Assembly: GCF_002245535.1 (NCBI RefSeq)
Contig: NZ_NKCN01000027.1
Coordinates: 1-64,000 of the forward strand
Source of the DNA: Mycobacterium lehmannii
GTDB taxonomy: Bacteria; Actinomycetota; Actinomycetes; Mycobacteriales; Mycobacteriaceae
Length of the DNA: 64,000 nt
Direction of reading: 5' to 3'
Part shown: one piece after another, positions 25,928-34,329 of the stretch
Position numbering within the stretch: position 1 is the stretch's first letter
Layout: each line of letters begins with the position of its first letter
Program-made: the position numbers and the translations under genes
Notes under the pieces: generated by a model
What the model saw: the letters and a program-made list of their open reading frames with translations, nothing else
Databases searched by the model: none
Told to the model about the DNA's origin: nothing

Positions 25928-27442
25928 ATGCGCCTGTCCGACGCTAAGGATTCGGACGGCGACGACGAATCCGCCGCTGCGCCGAGCCTGACTGGGCGCA
26001 GCGTGCGTGGTTTCCTTTGGGCCCTGCTCAGCTTCGGCAGCGGCAAGGCGATCACCTTTGGTAGCACGCTTGTACTGGCTAGGGTGCTGACGCCCGAGGC
26101 GTTCGGTGTCATCGCGGCTGGATTGGCTTACATCGCATACCTGCAGGTGTTGGCGGATCTTGGTGTTGGCGCCTCGGTAATCTACGAGCAGGGCGAAGGT
26201 ATCGGACGCCGCGTCCAAGTCGCCTGGACGTTGAACGTCGTGCTTGCCGTTGTCTTCGGTGTCGTCGGGGTGATCTTTGCCCCGTTTCTTGCAAACTTTT
26301 TCGGAGTCTCCGATCAAGCGAACGTATTCAGACTGCTGTCACTATCGGTGATAGTCACAGCGTGTGCCCTGGTGCCGACAAAGGTGCTCGAGCGGAACCT
26401 GGATTTCCGACGTCGCATCTGGATAGAGCTGGTGCCAGCCGCGGTGCGCGCCGCCGTTTCCATTTCGCTCGCGGTGGCTGGCTTCGACGTTTGGGCACTC
26501 GCAGTCGGCTACGTCGCAGGTGAGATCGTTCGCGTACCCGTGGCGTGGGGCCTGCTTCGCTTCCTGCCCAGATTCGTATTCGACCTTCCAATCCTGAAGT
26601 CGATCCTGGCGTATTCGCTCAACATGTTCGGTGTCGCTATCGTCTACGCGCTCGCAGGCTACGGTGACTACTTCGTCGTTCTGGGCGCGCTGGGCGCAAC
26701 CGCGCTCGGCTTTTACACAATCGCCTACAAAGTCCCACAGTTGTTGCTCGACAATGTGTATTGGGTATTTTCCTCCGTCGTGTTTCCAGCATATTCAGCC
26801 GCTCGAGCCGTTGACGCCGCAACATTGCGGTCGGCCGTCGTACGTTCGCTGCGGGTGATCACATTGTGGGGATTTTCGATTGGAACTTTGATTGCCCTGT
26901 CTGCCGAAAACATAATAGTGGTTGTCTTCGGCGAGAATTGGCTACCTGCGGCTGCACCGATGGTTCTCGTAGGCATCGCCCTAGGTTTGGGCTCGGTGCG
27001 ATATGGTGTGTCGGATGTATTTCCGGCACTAGGCAGCCCGCGCACACTGCTGTTCGTGCTTGTTCCCGAGACAGCTTTGATTTTGTCGGCAATGGTTGCG
27101 GTGTCAAGCCGCGGCCTTACCTACATAGCGGGAGTTCTCGTCGTTAGCGAATTCTTTTTCGGCACGCTTCTGACGATTCTCGCTGCACGCTTGGTCGGCC
27201 TGACGCTCGGGCCGGTGATTCGGGCGCTCCGGCCCGGGTTCATCGCCGCGCTAGGAATCGTTGCACTGGGAGTTTGGCCGAACATTTTTCTGCCGCCCGG
27301 CTTATTGAGTCTGGCCTTGACCGCCTGTGCGGGCGTTCTCGGGGCATCCATCATGATGTCGCTTTTCGCGCGCGAGACAATCAGAGAACTTGGCGCGATT
27401 GTGAAAAAGGCGGTTTCCGGGCAGCGGAAGGCTGGCGCATAG
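25928..27442 (+). CDS. Wzx-type polysaccharide flippase (MOP superfamily)
   Basis: A 504-residue integral membrane protein with about 12-14 helices. It is of the Polysacc_synt type: RSVRGFLWALLSFGSGKAIT at the start, then LARVLTPEAFGVIA, VLERNLDFRRRIWIELVPAA and later LPAAAPMVLVGIALGLGSV. Such proteins flip undecaprenyl-linked repeat units to the outer face of the membrane. A GTG at 25925 immediately precedes the ATG at 25928, and either could be used. It follows the BcsB-like gene by about 100 bases on the same strand. Confidence 0.88.
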   Translation: MRLSDAKDSDGDDESAAAPSLTGRSVRGFLWALLSFGSGKAITFGSTLVLARVLTPEAFGVIAAGLAYIAYLQVLADLGVGASVIYEQGEGIGRRVQVAWTLNVVLAVVFGVVGVIFAPFLANFFGVSDQANVFRLLSLSVIVTACALVPTKVLERNLDFRRRIWIELVPAAVRAAVSISLAVAGFDVWALAVGYVAGEIVRVPVAWGLLRFLPRFVFDLPILKSILAYSLNMFGVAIVYALAGYGDYFVVLGALGATALGFYTIAYKVPQLLLDNVYWVFSSVVFPAYSAARAVDAATLRSAVVRSLRVITLWGFSIGTLIALSAENIIVVVFGENWLPAAAPMVLVGIALGLGSVRYGVSDVFPALGSPRTLLFVLVPETALILSAMVAVSSRGLTYIAGVLVVSEFFFGTLLTILAARLVGLTLGPVIRALRPGFIAALGIVALGVWPNIFLPPGLLSLALTACAGVLGASIMMSLFARETIRELGAIVKKAVSGQRKAGA

Positions 27443-27574
27443 ATGGACGGCACGGCGCCTACGTGGCTTCGCGATTGCGAGGATCAGTATTTGAATTCGG
27501 TGACGGCCCATGATGGGGAGGAGAAGACGAGGCTAATTGGCAAATTCAGTTGGTTCTCGTGCCCGCATCTGACA

Positions 27575-27617
27575 GCTTGACAGATGGGCCCCTTGGCAAG
27601 TCGGCTTGATAGATGGG
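27575..27617 (+). repeat. Direct repeat around the methyltransferase start
   Basis: A 14-base unit, GCTTGACAGATGGG, at 27575-27588 recurs with one change (C to T) at 27604-27617. The second copy contains the ATG of the methyltransferase gene at 27613. It could be a duplicated start region or a regulator site. Confidence 0.5.
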
Positions 27618-28356
27618 ATTCAACCAAGTGAAACAGATCGCAAAGCGTCTCCTCGATAAATCTCCGCGAGCTGTTAAAGACTCCGGCAAGAAGATATTTC
27701 GTGGGCTTGTCTCACCCTATGCGAGAGTACGCCTGTCAGTTGGTGTGCAGCCATTAAGTTTTTGGTGGGGGCGAGATCGTGGCCAGGAAATTGCCCGGTA
27801 CTACCTTGAGGAGCTTTTTCTTCCCGAGTTCTCCGAAGATATCCGGGGCAATTGTCTCGAGTTTTCCGCAAATGACTATACGTCTAGGTTTGGCGAAGAT
27901 TCTCGGATCACGAAAATTGACATACTGAACCTTGAGGCGGGTAATCCACATACCACGATACAAGCCGATCTTACAACGGCAAACGACATCCCCAGCGACC
28001 AATTCGACTGCATAATCTGCACTCACGTGCTGCACGTTATCCCTGGCTTCGAGAAGGCGATTGCAGAGCTGCACCGCATTCTCCGACCGGGTGGGGTCGT
28101 GCTGATTGCAGTGCCGCAGGTGAGCATGTGCTGTCCGGAGTACGGCGAACTATTTCGCTTCACGCAGGAGGGACTTCGGTTCGCACTTGCCGGCGCTTTC
28201 GAAGACGAGAACATCGTTACCCGGGCCTACGGGAACTCGCTGACTGCTGCAGGTGAGATTCGAGGCCTCGCGGCCCACGAGTTCACAAGACGACAGTTGA
28301 ATCATCACGACCCACGCTTCGCAGTGGAAGTGTGCGCGCGGGCAGTGAAGCGCTGA
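27613..28356 (+). CDS. SAM-dependent methyltransferase of the polysaccharide locus
   Basis: A 247-residue protein. The class I Rossmann core has a degenerate motif I (NCLEFSANDYTSRFG), an acidic residue after strand 2 (ITKIDILNLEAG), motif IV DQFDCIICTHVLHVI and AELHRILRPGGVVLIAVPQ, as in Methyltransf_11 proteins. It probably methylates a sugar of the repeat unit or its precursor. The lack of a clear GxGxG in motif I is typical of glycan methyltransferases found in such clusters. The gene is clearly richer in A/T than the core genes. It converges on the wzy gene. Confidence 0.78.
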   Translation: MGFNQVKQIAKRLLDKSPRAVKDSGKKIFRGLVSPYARVRLSVGVQPLSFWWGRDRGQEIARYYLEELFLPEFSEDIRGNCLEFSANDYTSRFGEDSRITKIDILNLEAGNPHTTIQADLTTANDIPSDQFDCIICTHVLHVIPGFEKAIAELHRILRPGGVVLIAVPQVSMCCPEYGELFRFTQEGLRFALAGAFEDENIVTRAYGNSLTAAGEIRGLAAHEFTRRQLNHHDPRFAVEVCARAVKR

Positions 28357-28444
28357 GCACTCGGTGCGTAGGTGATTTCGTTATTTCGGCGCTCCGGTGG
28401 ACCGGACTACCAGGATTCGACGGTCGGCACGATGGACTTGCGCG

Positions 28445-30457
28445 TCACACCGTTACCAGATCCCCGGTTGGCGATCGGCCGGACGGGGTGTACTTTGGCC
28501 GCCTTGCCAACATGCGGGACAGTGCCAGCCCAGCCACCAGTACGGTGCTGGCGCCGACGGCGCCGGCCACTACCGGAGCGAATGGCGCTCGCTTCTGGGA
28601 AGGGACGATCTGCATGCCACCGACCGTCCGCAAAGAGTATTGCTGGTAACCGATTGAGGCATTCAACGCTGATCCGGCATGTGCGGCGGCGAGTTGGATC
28701 TCGTCGCGGGCGGCACTCGCTGTGTCTGCGGTAGTGGTGAGCTTCAGCACTCCCCGCACCGGGTCGGCGGTGACGCTGACCGGCGAGGTTGTGTCCTGCA
28801 ATATGGTCGCGAATGTGGGCAGAAGCTCGATCCGAGAGCGGATGTCCAGCGCATAGGCGTACCAGCCGTCGATAGGCCCTTCCGGGACCAACGTCGCCCG
28901 TTGGGTCGCGGTGACGCTCGGAGAGCTGCTCACCGATAGGCACAGCCAGAATGCGAAGCATCCGAGTATCCCCGCCAGTAGCCAGACAGCGACACCACGC
29001 AGGAATCGGGGCATCACATCAACCGACAACGGCAACGCCGGCGCAAGTCCTGCCGCTAGGGCCAGCACCACTCCGAAGGCGCGGAAATACGCCATGTGCA
29101 ACGCGATGCTGGCTACTGAATATGCGATGATCGCCGCGCACACCGCCGCGGCCAGCACCCGGTCGCTCGAGGCGGGCTGTGCGATGATCCGCAGTACCAC
29201 CACGGTCAGAAATCCCAGGATGAGCACCGCCAAGCCAAGTAACCCGAAAACGCCGGACTCGCCGGCAAATTCGGCGTACAAGTTGTGCGGGGCGCCGGCC
29301 GAACCCCGGGTAGCGGTGGACACCCGCCCGGCGTAATTGATCGTCTCACTGACGAATGAGCCGGGACCAAATCCGAAATACGGACGGTCCTCGAACATCT
29401 TCCAAGCCATCTCGACGGCCGAGACTCGGTTCAGCGTCGAAGAGTCGATGCTGTAATTTTCCTGGGCCTGCGAAAGGTCAACGACTGTCTGCACCAGCCG
29501 ATCTCCGATGCCCGGCACCGCGAAAGCCAGTAGGGCCAGCGGCAGCACCGCCATGCCGCGCCGTCGAACCGATCGCTCGCAGGCGAGAAACCACACGGCC
29601 ATCGCGATGCCGGCGGTCGCGTACGTCCCGCGGGACTGGGTCAGATAGATTCCAGCGAAAAGGGCTGCGAGCACCGGCATCCACATCGCCACTGCGTACC
29701 GCCGCCCGGAGCGCAGCGCCCTGGTCAGTAGAGCAGCCGCCAGGGGTAATGCCATGACCAGGTAACGACCCCAGAAGTTCGAGTCCGGCAACGGACCACC
29801 GTAGCGCAGCGTAGCGAAACTCTGGTCCGCTGCCGTCACAGCAGCCACGTCGGCGAAACCGCCGAACGGCATGGTGCCGCCGAAGATCAGCTCATTGATG
29901 ACAGTCAGTGAACTCAGCAAAGCCAGCGGCACAACGAAGGCTACGGCTAGCACCCATGGCCGTGCGGTCAGCTGAACCAGTAGCAATATCAACATGACGA
30001 AAAGACAGTCGATTATTCCCCTGCGCATGGTGGTCAGTGATGCCGACATATCCACGCTGCCGATCGTGGCTACCGCCTGGGTGGCCAGAAACACGACCAG
30101 GAAGCCGGCGCACGCCATCGTCCACCCGTTGAGTCGACTCCTGGCTTTTGGATCGCGTAGTGCGAAGGCGACTGCCATCAGGCCCATCAGCAAGGATGCC
30201 GGAAAAAACGGGATTCCCAAGCGGGGGGCCAGCACCCCGGACACATTGGTGACCTCGACGACAACCATGATGGTCACCGCCAGAAGCGGACGCCGAGCCG
30301 CGAAAATCAATCCGATCCCGCCGATCGGCGCCGCAAGTAAAAGCACCGGGTTTCGCGATCCCAAAATGACGAGTGCACCGAAAGTCGCGACCGCTGCCGC
30401 CAGGATGAACCCGGCAAGTTCGTTCGCGGCCGCAGCGGTCCGGTTCAAACTCGTCAT
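28445..30457 (-). CDS. O-antigen polymerase/ligase (Wzy/WaaL type) with a Wzz-like C-terminal extension
   Basis: A 670-residue membrane protein. Residues 1-510 have about 12 helices and the Wzy_C/O-antigen ligase region, with LTQSRGTYATAG near residue 271 and then a large external loop containing GFGPGSFVSE and GAPHNLYAEF. These proteins join lipid-linked glycan units outside the membrane. After the last polymerase helix, residues about 520-625 form an external module (WYAYALDIRSRIELLPTF, then VRGVLKLTTTADTASAARDE) followed by a final helix at about residues 626-648 and a basic tail, as in Wzz/YveK chain-length proteins. The ATG overlaps the stop of the upstream wzz gene (ATGA). Confidence 0.82.
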   Translation of the reverse strand: MTSLNRTAAAANELAGFILAAAVATFGALVILGSRNPVLLLAAPIGGIGLIFAARRPLLAVTIMVVVEVTNVSGVLAPRLGIPFFPASLLMGLMAVAFALRDPKARSRLNGWTMACAGFLVVFLATQAVATIGSVDMSASLTTMRRGIIDCLFVMLILLLVQLTARPWVLAVAFVVPLALLSSLTVINELIFGGTMPFGGFADVAAVTAADQSFATLRYGGPLPDSNFWGRYLVMALPLAAALLTRALRSGRRYAVAMWMPVLAALFAGIYLTQSRGTYATAGIAMAVWFLACERSVRRRGMAVLPLALLAFAVPGIGDRLVQTVVDLSQAQENYSIDSSTLNRVSAVEMAWKMFEDRPYFGFGPGSFVSETINYAGRVSTATRGSAGAPHNLYAEFAGESGVFGLLGLAVLILGFLTVVVLRIIAQPASSDRVLAAAVCAAIIAYSVASIALHMAYFRAFGVVLALAAGLAPALPLSVDVMPRFLRGVAVWLLAGILGCFAFWLCLSVSSSPSVTATQRATLVPEGPIDGWYAYALDIRSRIELLPTFATILQDTTSPVSVTADPVRGVLKLTTTADTASAARDEIQLAAAHAGSALNASIGYQQYSLRTVGGMQIVPSQKRAPFAPVVAGAVGASTVLVAGLALSRMLARRPKYTPSGRSPTGDLVTV

Positions 30458-31149
30458 GCCGAATGTTTAGCGCGATTCCCGACGACAGCATCATTCTGGC
30501 CGAGGGGATCATGTTGGTGGGCGGCATAGCCTTGGTCGACGGCGTCGGTCTCGGCGATGTCAGTAGGCTGATCGTGGGCGAGCCGCGAACCACCGCGTCG
30601 TCGCAGGAAATACCATCCGACACTACCGCCGCCCAGAAGCCCTGCGAGTGCACCTGCCGCCGCGAACTGTGCTTTGCCGGGAACGGGAACCCGACGCGCA
30701 CTGCCCTCCGTCGGCGACAGCGTTTTCGCCAGGAATGGTGCGGTCACCGACGCTACTTCCGCGGACGCAGTAGTCAACACATCGCTGAGCGCCGCCTCGG
30801 CGGCAGCCGATGAGTTCGCTGTCACACTGACGGAAAGTACCGAGGTATCCGGTAACGCATTGGCGCTGAGGGTAAGTTCGCTCTGCTGGACATTTGCGGC
30901 CTTGGCCGCTGATGTTAGCCAGCGAGAGTCTTCGTATACGATGGCTGCCGTTCGACTGATTTGGCCGCGGGTCAGAACTTCCCAGAAACTGGATGATTCC
31001 GCGGTCGTCAAATCTGGCCCGGGAGTCAGCGCAACATTGACCGACGCCGTGTAGCGCTGCGACGTCGGCGCCGCAAGCGCTCCGAATGCTGCCCCGAGAA
31101 CAGCGCCGATCAGAGCGAAAAGAAGAATGACGAAGCGCCGCTTGATCAT
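30454..31149 (-). CDS. Wzz/YveK-like chain-length regulator
   Basis: A 231-residue protein with an N-terminal helix (residues about 5-27, FVILLFALIGAVLGAAFGAL), an external segment containing the SQRYTASVNVALTPG strand typical of Wzz proteins, and a second helix at about residues 158-180, followed by an Arg-rich tail. No kinase domain is attached, so the tail may work with a separate BY-kinase or with none. A purine-rich site (AAAGAGA) precedes the ATG at 31149. Its TGA overlaps the start of the polymerase gene, so both proteins are made in a fixed ratio. Confidence 0.78.
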   Translation of the reverse strand: MIKRRFVILLFALIGAVLGAAFGALAAPTSQRYTASVNVALTPGPDLTTAESSSFWEVLTRGQISRTAAIVYEDSRWLTSAAKAANVQQSELTLSANALPDTSVLSVSVTANSSAAAEAALSDVLTTASAEVASVTAPFLAKTLSPTEGSARRVPVPGKAQFAAAGALAGLLGGGSVGWYFLRRRGGSRLAHDQPTDIAETDAVDQGYAAHQHDPLGQNDAVVGNRAKHSA

Positions 31150-31445
31150 GGTGTCTCTTTCGCCGTCGTCCGGTGTTGTTGTCACAGGCCGAGCCGGTTG
31201 GGCCGAAGTATGCCGGGGGGCCGTGACCACGTGCGGGAGCTGATCATAGTCGACGGCGCGGGTGCCGGCACCGAACCCGATCGGCAAGCCGAATCGAGGC
31301 GGATCGCAAGGCTGGCCTCCATGACTACGCTCGTGGGCTCTCACGCCCGATCCGGGTATTAACTGCGACCTCTTCGCTAGCCGCGCGCCAAACCTTCAAT
31401 GGGGTCTGTGCGCGCATCCGCGATCTCTCAACCAGTGGACCTACT
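31150..31445. other. Intergenic region upstream of wzz
   Basis: 296 bases between the glycosyltransferase stop and the wzz start, both on the minus strand. It most likely holds the wzz-wzy promoter. I see no RNA gene, repeat or recognisable box in it. Confidence 0.4.
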
Positions 31446-32684
31446 TCACGTTGATCCCGCGGTCCACGTCGAGTGCTGTTCGAAAAGCTGCGACAGAGCG
31501 GCTGTCGCGGTATGAATATCGAACTGTTGCTCCACCAGCTTCCTTCCAGCCCGGGCATATTGCTTCGCGGCGGAGGGGTTCCCGATGATCGACTCCATTG
31601 CATCGCGGAGACTTTGGGCATCTCCCGGAATAGCCAGCAATCCCGTCTCGCGATCGAGGACGATTTCTGGGATCCCGGAAAGCGCCGTGGAAACTGACGG
31701 TAGCCCGCAGGCCAATGCCTCCATGAGAGAAACCGGCAAGCCTTCCATTTGCCCATCGGCTGCAATCACGCTGGGCAGGATGAACATGTCCGCCACAGCG
31801 AGAGCGTCGCGGACCTCGGTTTCGGTGCGGCTGCCGTGGAACGTGATCCGATCGTTGATCCCGAGTTCATCCGCCAGCCTGCCAAGACAGTCACGGAGCG
31901 GACCCGAGCCAATGAGATCCAGCTGGATTCGGTCGACACCGGGCCCTCCGATCGCAAGCGCACGGAACAGGACCTGATGTCCCTTCTTTTCTCCTAGAGT
32001 CGCGACGCACAGCGCACGTATGGGCCCCTCTGCCGGCATCGCCCGCTCACGGAACGGATACTTGTCCAGGTCGATGCCGCAGTGCACGACGGTCACGGCC
32101 GTACCGGGTGAGGCGAAACGATCCAGGAATCGGCGGTTGTACTCCGAGATCGTGACGGCGAAGTCCGCCTCTGCAATCTTGATGGCCAGCATGGACTGGT
32201 CGATGTAAAGATCGTGGGCGTGGGCGGTGAAGCTGTAGCCGACCCCGAGAAGTCGGTGACAAACCCACGCGGCAAGCGCCGGATACGTCGCGTAGTGAGC
32301 GTGGAGGTGCACTGCAACCTTCGAACGTTGCAGTTCCCTGGCATGCGCACAGGCAAGGGCAACCGTTACCAGGGCTCGCGCGAGCCGGCTCGGATGTGCG
32401 ACGTATTCCCTTGTGACCGTGGCAATCACGGACGCGAGGACTCGTGGGTTGCGCGCCGTCGCCCATCCGAGCCCTAGCAACGCCTCAGCCGCTGATGGGC
32501 GACGTAGTTGCGGGACCCACTTGCGCGCTATGTCGTGTACCGCCGAGGCGTGCGCCGGGAACAGCGATCGCAGCCCGAACGTGTAAGGCATACTCGACGC
32601 CAAAGCGTCGAGTTCGCGAACGATGAACGTCTCGGAGGGCTGGGGAAACCGGGAGACCAGGTAATCGATCCGAGCGGCGCTCAC
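31446..32684 (-). CDS. GT4-family glycosyltransferase
   Basis: A 412-residue GT-B enzyme. The N-terminal acceptor domain starts YLVSRFPQPSETFIVREL, a form common in exopolysaccharide loci (WcaL/AmsK-like). The C-terminal donor domain has EKKGHQVLFRALA and the E-x7-E region EGLPVSLMEALACG near residues 312-326. It should add one sugar to a lipid-linked precursor on the cytoplasmic face. The GTG at 32684 overlaps the stop of a GT remnant (GTGA). Confidence 0.85.
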   Translation of the reverse strand: MSAARIDYLVSRFPQPSETFIVRELDALASSMPYTFGLRSLFPAHASAVHDIARKWVPQLRRPSAAEALLGLGWATARNPRVLASVIATVTREYVAHPSRLARALVTVALACAHARELQRSKVAVHLHAHYATYPALAAWVCHRLLGVGYSFTAHAHDLYIDQSMLAIKIAEADFAVTISEYNRRFLDRFASPGTAVTVVHCGIDLDKYPFRERAMPAEGPIRALCVATLGEKKGHQVLFRALAIGGPGVDRIQLDLIGSGPLRDCLGRLADELGINDRITFHGSRTETEVRDALAVADMFILPSVIAADGQMEGLPVSLMEALACGLPSVSTALSGIPEIVLDRETGLLAIPGDAQSLRDAMESIIGNPSAAKQYARAGRKLVEQQFDIHTATAALSQLFEQHSTWTAGST

Positions 32685-32770
32685 CGACGCCCCCGAACAA
32701 CCGCGAGCAGCGATTCAGCGCCACCGAACCTGAACACATCGATCAGGGTCAGGGCCCGCAAGCATGCCAT
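32681..32770 (-). pseudogene. Remnant of a GT4 glycosyltransferase N-terminus
   Basis: On the minus strand, ATG 32770 opens MACLRALTLIDVFRFGGAESLLAVV. The tract IDVFRFGGAE matches the first strand and Gly-rich loop of the GT4 enzyme encoded at 38102-39313 (LDSFSFGGAE). After about 26 residues it ends in a stop that overlaps the next gene's GTG. The rest of the enzyme is absent. I infer a deletion that removed a fifth glycosyltransferase gene. Confidence 0.5.
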
Positions 32771-33053
32771 CACCCAAGCATCTACGGTCGATTCCACCCG
32801 GCAAGTCTGGCAGCCACCGATCGGGCACCGGAACCACCCACCCGGTCCCCGTCCAGATCGTTGGCCGCGCCGAACGACTCGGCCCGGGTATTTCGTGCGA
32901 GCGAGCCTTTTCGGAATCCGCAAACCCAGGTCCGCGAGTCGGCACGCGCCCCAGTCCTTGACACGGCAGCCTGATGGATGGGGCATCAGGTTTGCGACCA
33001 GATCGCCGTATCCGCGTCACCTGCGCGATCATGCCAGCGCTTCTAGGATGCCA
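32771..33053. other. Region without a supported gene between two glycosyltransferases
   Basis: 283 bases between the GT remnant and the next glycosyltransferase stop. Open frames run across it on both strands but none shows a recognisable domain. It may be debris from the same deletion that left the GT fragment at 32681-32770. Confidence 0.4.
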
Positions 33054-34259
33054 CTATTTCGATTCCGGAAACCATGGGCGACAGCGGCCGAGCGCCTCGG
33101 ACACCCGCATCGCGGCCGTTTCCCAAGCTCCGGCGACGCTCCGCTGCCCGGCAGCGCCCATGTCGTCCGCGCGCTGCGCGTCACGCAGAAGCACCAGCAT
33201 CGCGTCGGCCAGTTCCTCACGATTATTCGGGCGCACCAAGAGACCCGTCTGGCCGTCTTTGACCACCTGCGGAATGTCCCCGATCGCAGTCGCCACCACC
33301 GGTCGGGCGAAGGTGTACGCCAGATGTGCGACACCACTTTGGGCAGCCTGGAGATAGGGCGTCGCGACGAGGCGCACGCTGGAAAAGAGGCTTGAGACTT
33401 CATCGACCGCAACGTAACCAGGGCGAGCGTCGATGTTTCCGATCTCATCGGCGCGGGCCAGCAAAGCATCGAGGTCAACTGCGGCGTCGACCGCTCCAGC
33501 GAGGATCAGACGAGCTTCGGGCAGGCTCTTGAGCACCAGCGCAAAAGCGTCAAGAAGCACATGGATTCCTTTGCGGGTGGACCACGTACCGAAGAACAAC
33601 GCGACAGGAGCGGTATCGGCAACTCGGGCAACGGCTGGCCCTACGCCCAGCACTCTCTCGTCGCCGTGCGGGATCACTACCACCTCCCCGCGAGGACGCC
33701 AGTGCTCCAGCACCAGATTCCTGGTTTGGGGCCCCAGCGTGAAGGCGACATCCATTCGACGCCACGCCGCACCGAAGGCGAACGAGAAGAACCTCCCGGA
33801 TTTCGGTCGACTGGTGTTCTTCGCGTCCGAACGTGGGAGTGGCTCGTGTGCGACTATTCCAAGCGTAACGTTGCGAAGAACGGCAGCGATCAAGATGACG
33901 AACAGCGGCTCGAAGCTGAATCGCCAATGCGACCAAAGCACCGCGCGAGGTCGAATCCGGACCAGATACCAGCCCAGGACCACCCAGGCGAGCATCAACT
34001 TCGCAGCCCGCCAACCCCTTCGAGCGATGCGAAGCACCCGTGATGTCGGTGCACCATCCGCACCGTCCTTAGGGTGCCACGTCGGCAATACCGGACGCAC
34101 TGTGCACCCGGGTTGGGTCGCGGACAGCTCGGGTTCGGGACCGGTTAGTAACTCAACCTGTTCGCCCGTGGCCGCGAGCGCGTCTCCAAGTTGCATGGCG
34201 AACTGGAATAGCCCACCGGACGGCGAGAATTCCACCAGTAGGATGGGTCGCTTGGACAT
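33054..34259 (-). CDS. GT4-family glycosyltransferase
   Basis: A 401-residue GT-B enzyme. The start is MSKRPILLVEFSPSGGLFQF. There is a hydrophobic, membrane-associating stretch at about residues 95-135 (LMLAWVVLGWYLVRI, then PLFVILIAAVL). The donor domain carries LFFGTWSTRKGIHVLLDAFA and the region VATPYLQAAQSGVAHLAYTF near residues 297-316, where the usual E-x7-E acidic pair is not obvious. That may mean a different donor-site geometry. ATG 34259 is preferred over an open upstream frame. Confidence 0.82.
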   Translation of the reverse strand: MSKRPILLVEFSPSGGLFQFAMQLGDALAATGEQVELLTGPEPELSATQPGCTVRPVLPTWHPKDGADGAPTSRVLRIARRGWRAAKLMLAWVVLGWYLVRIRPRAVLWSHWRFSFEPLFVILIAAVLRNVTLGIVAHEPLPRSDAKNTSRPKSGRFFSFAFGAAWRRMDVAFTLGPQTRNLVLEHWRPRGEVVVIPHGDERVLGVGPAVARVADTAPVALFFGTWSTRKGIHVLLDAFALVLKSLPEARLILAGAVDAAVDLDALLARADEIGNIDARPGYVAVDEVSSLFSSVRLVATPYLQAAQSGVAHLAYTFARPVVATAIGDIPQVVKDGQTGLLVRPNNREELADAMLVLLRDAQRADDMGAAGQRSVAGAWETAAMRVSEALGRCRPWFPESK

Positions 34260-34329
34260 TGTGCCGACGCCTTTCGTGGTCCGTCTGTCCGCCGCCGACC
34301 GTGTGCAGCGTGCTTCTAGGATGTCGTGC

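Noticed and set aside
27443..27612. Possible tRNA or small RNA between the flippase and the methyltransferase genes
   Set aside because: No cloverleaf or conserved RNA motif can be formed; only the direct repeat is notable.
32686..33040. Hypothetical genes predicted on both strands in this gap
   Set aside because: They show no domain, signal or ribosome site; only the GT4-like fragment at its left end has recognisable similarity.
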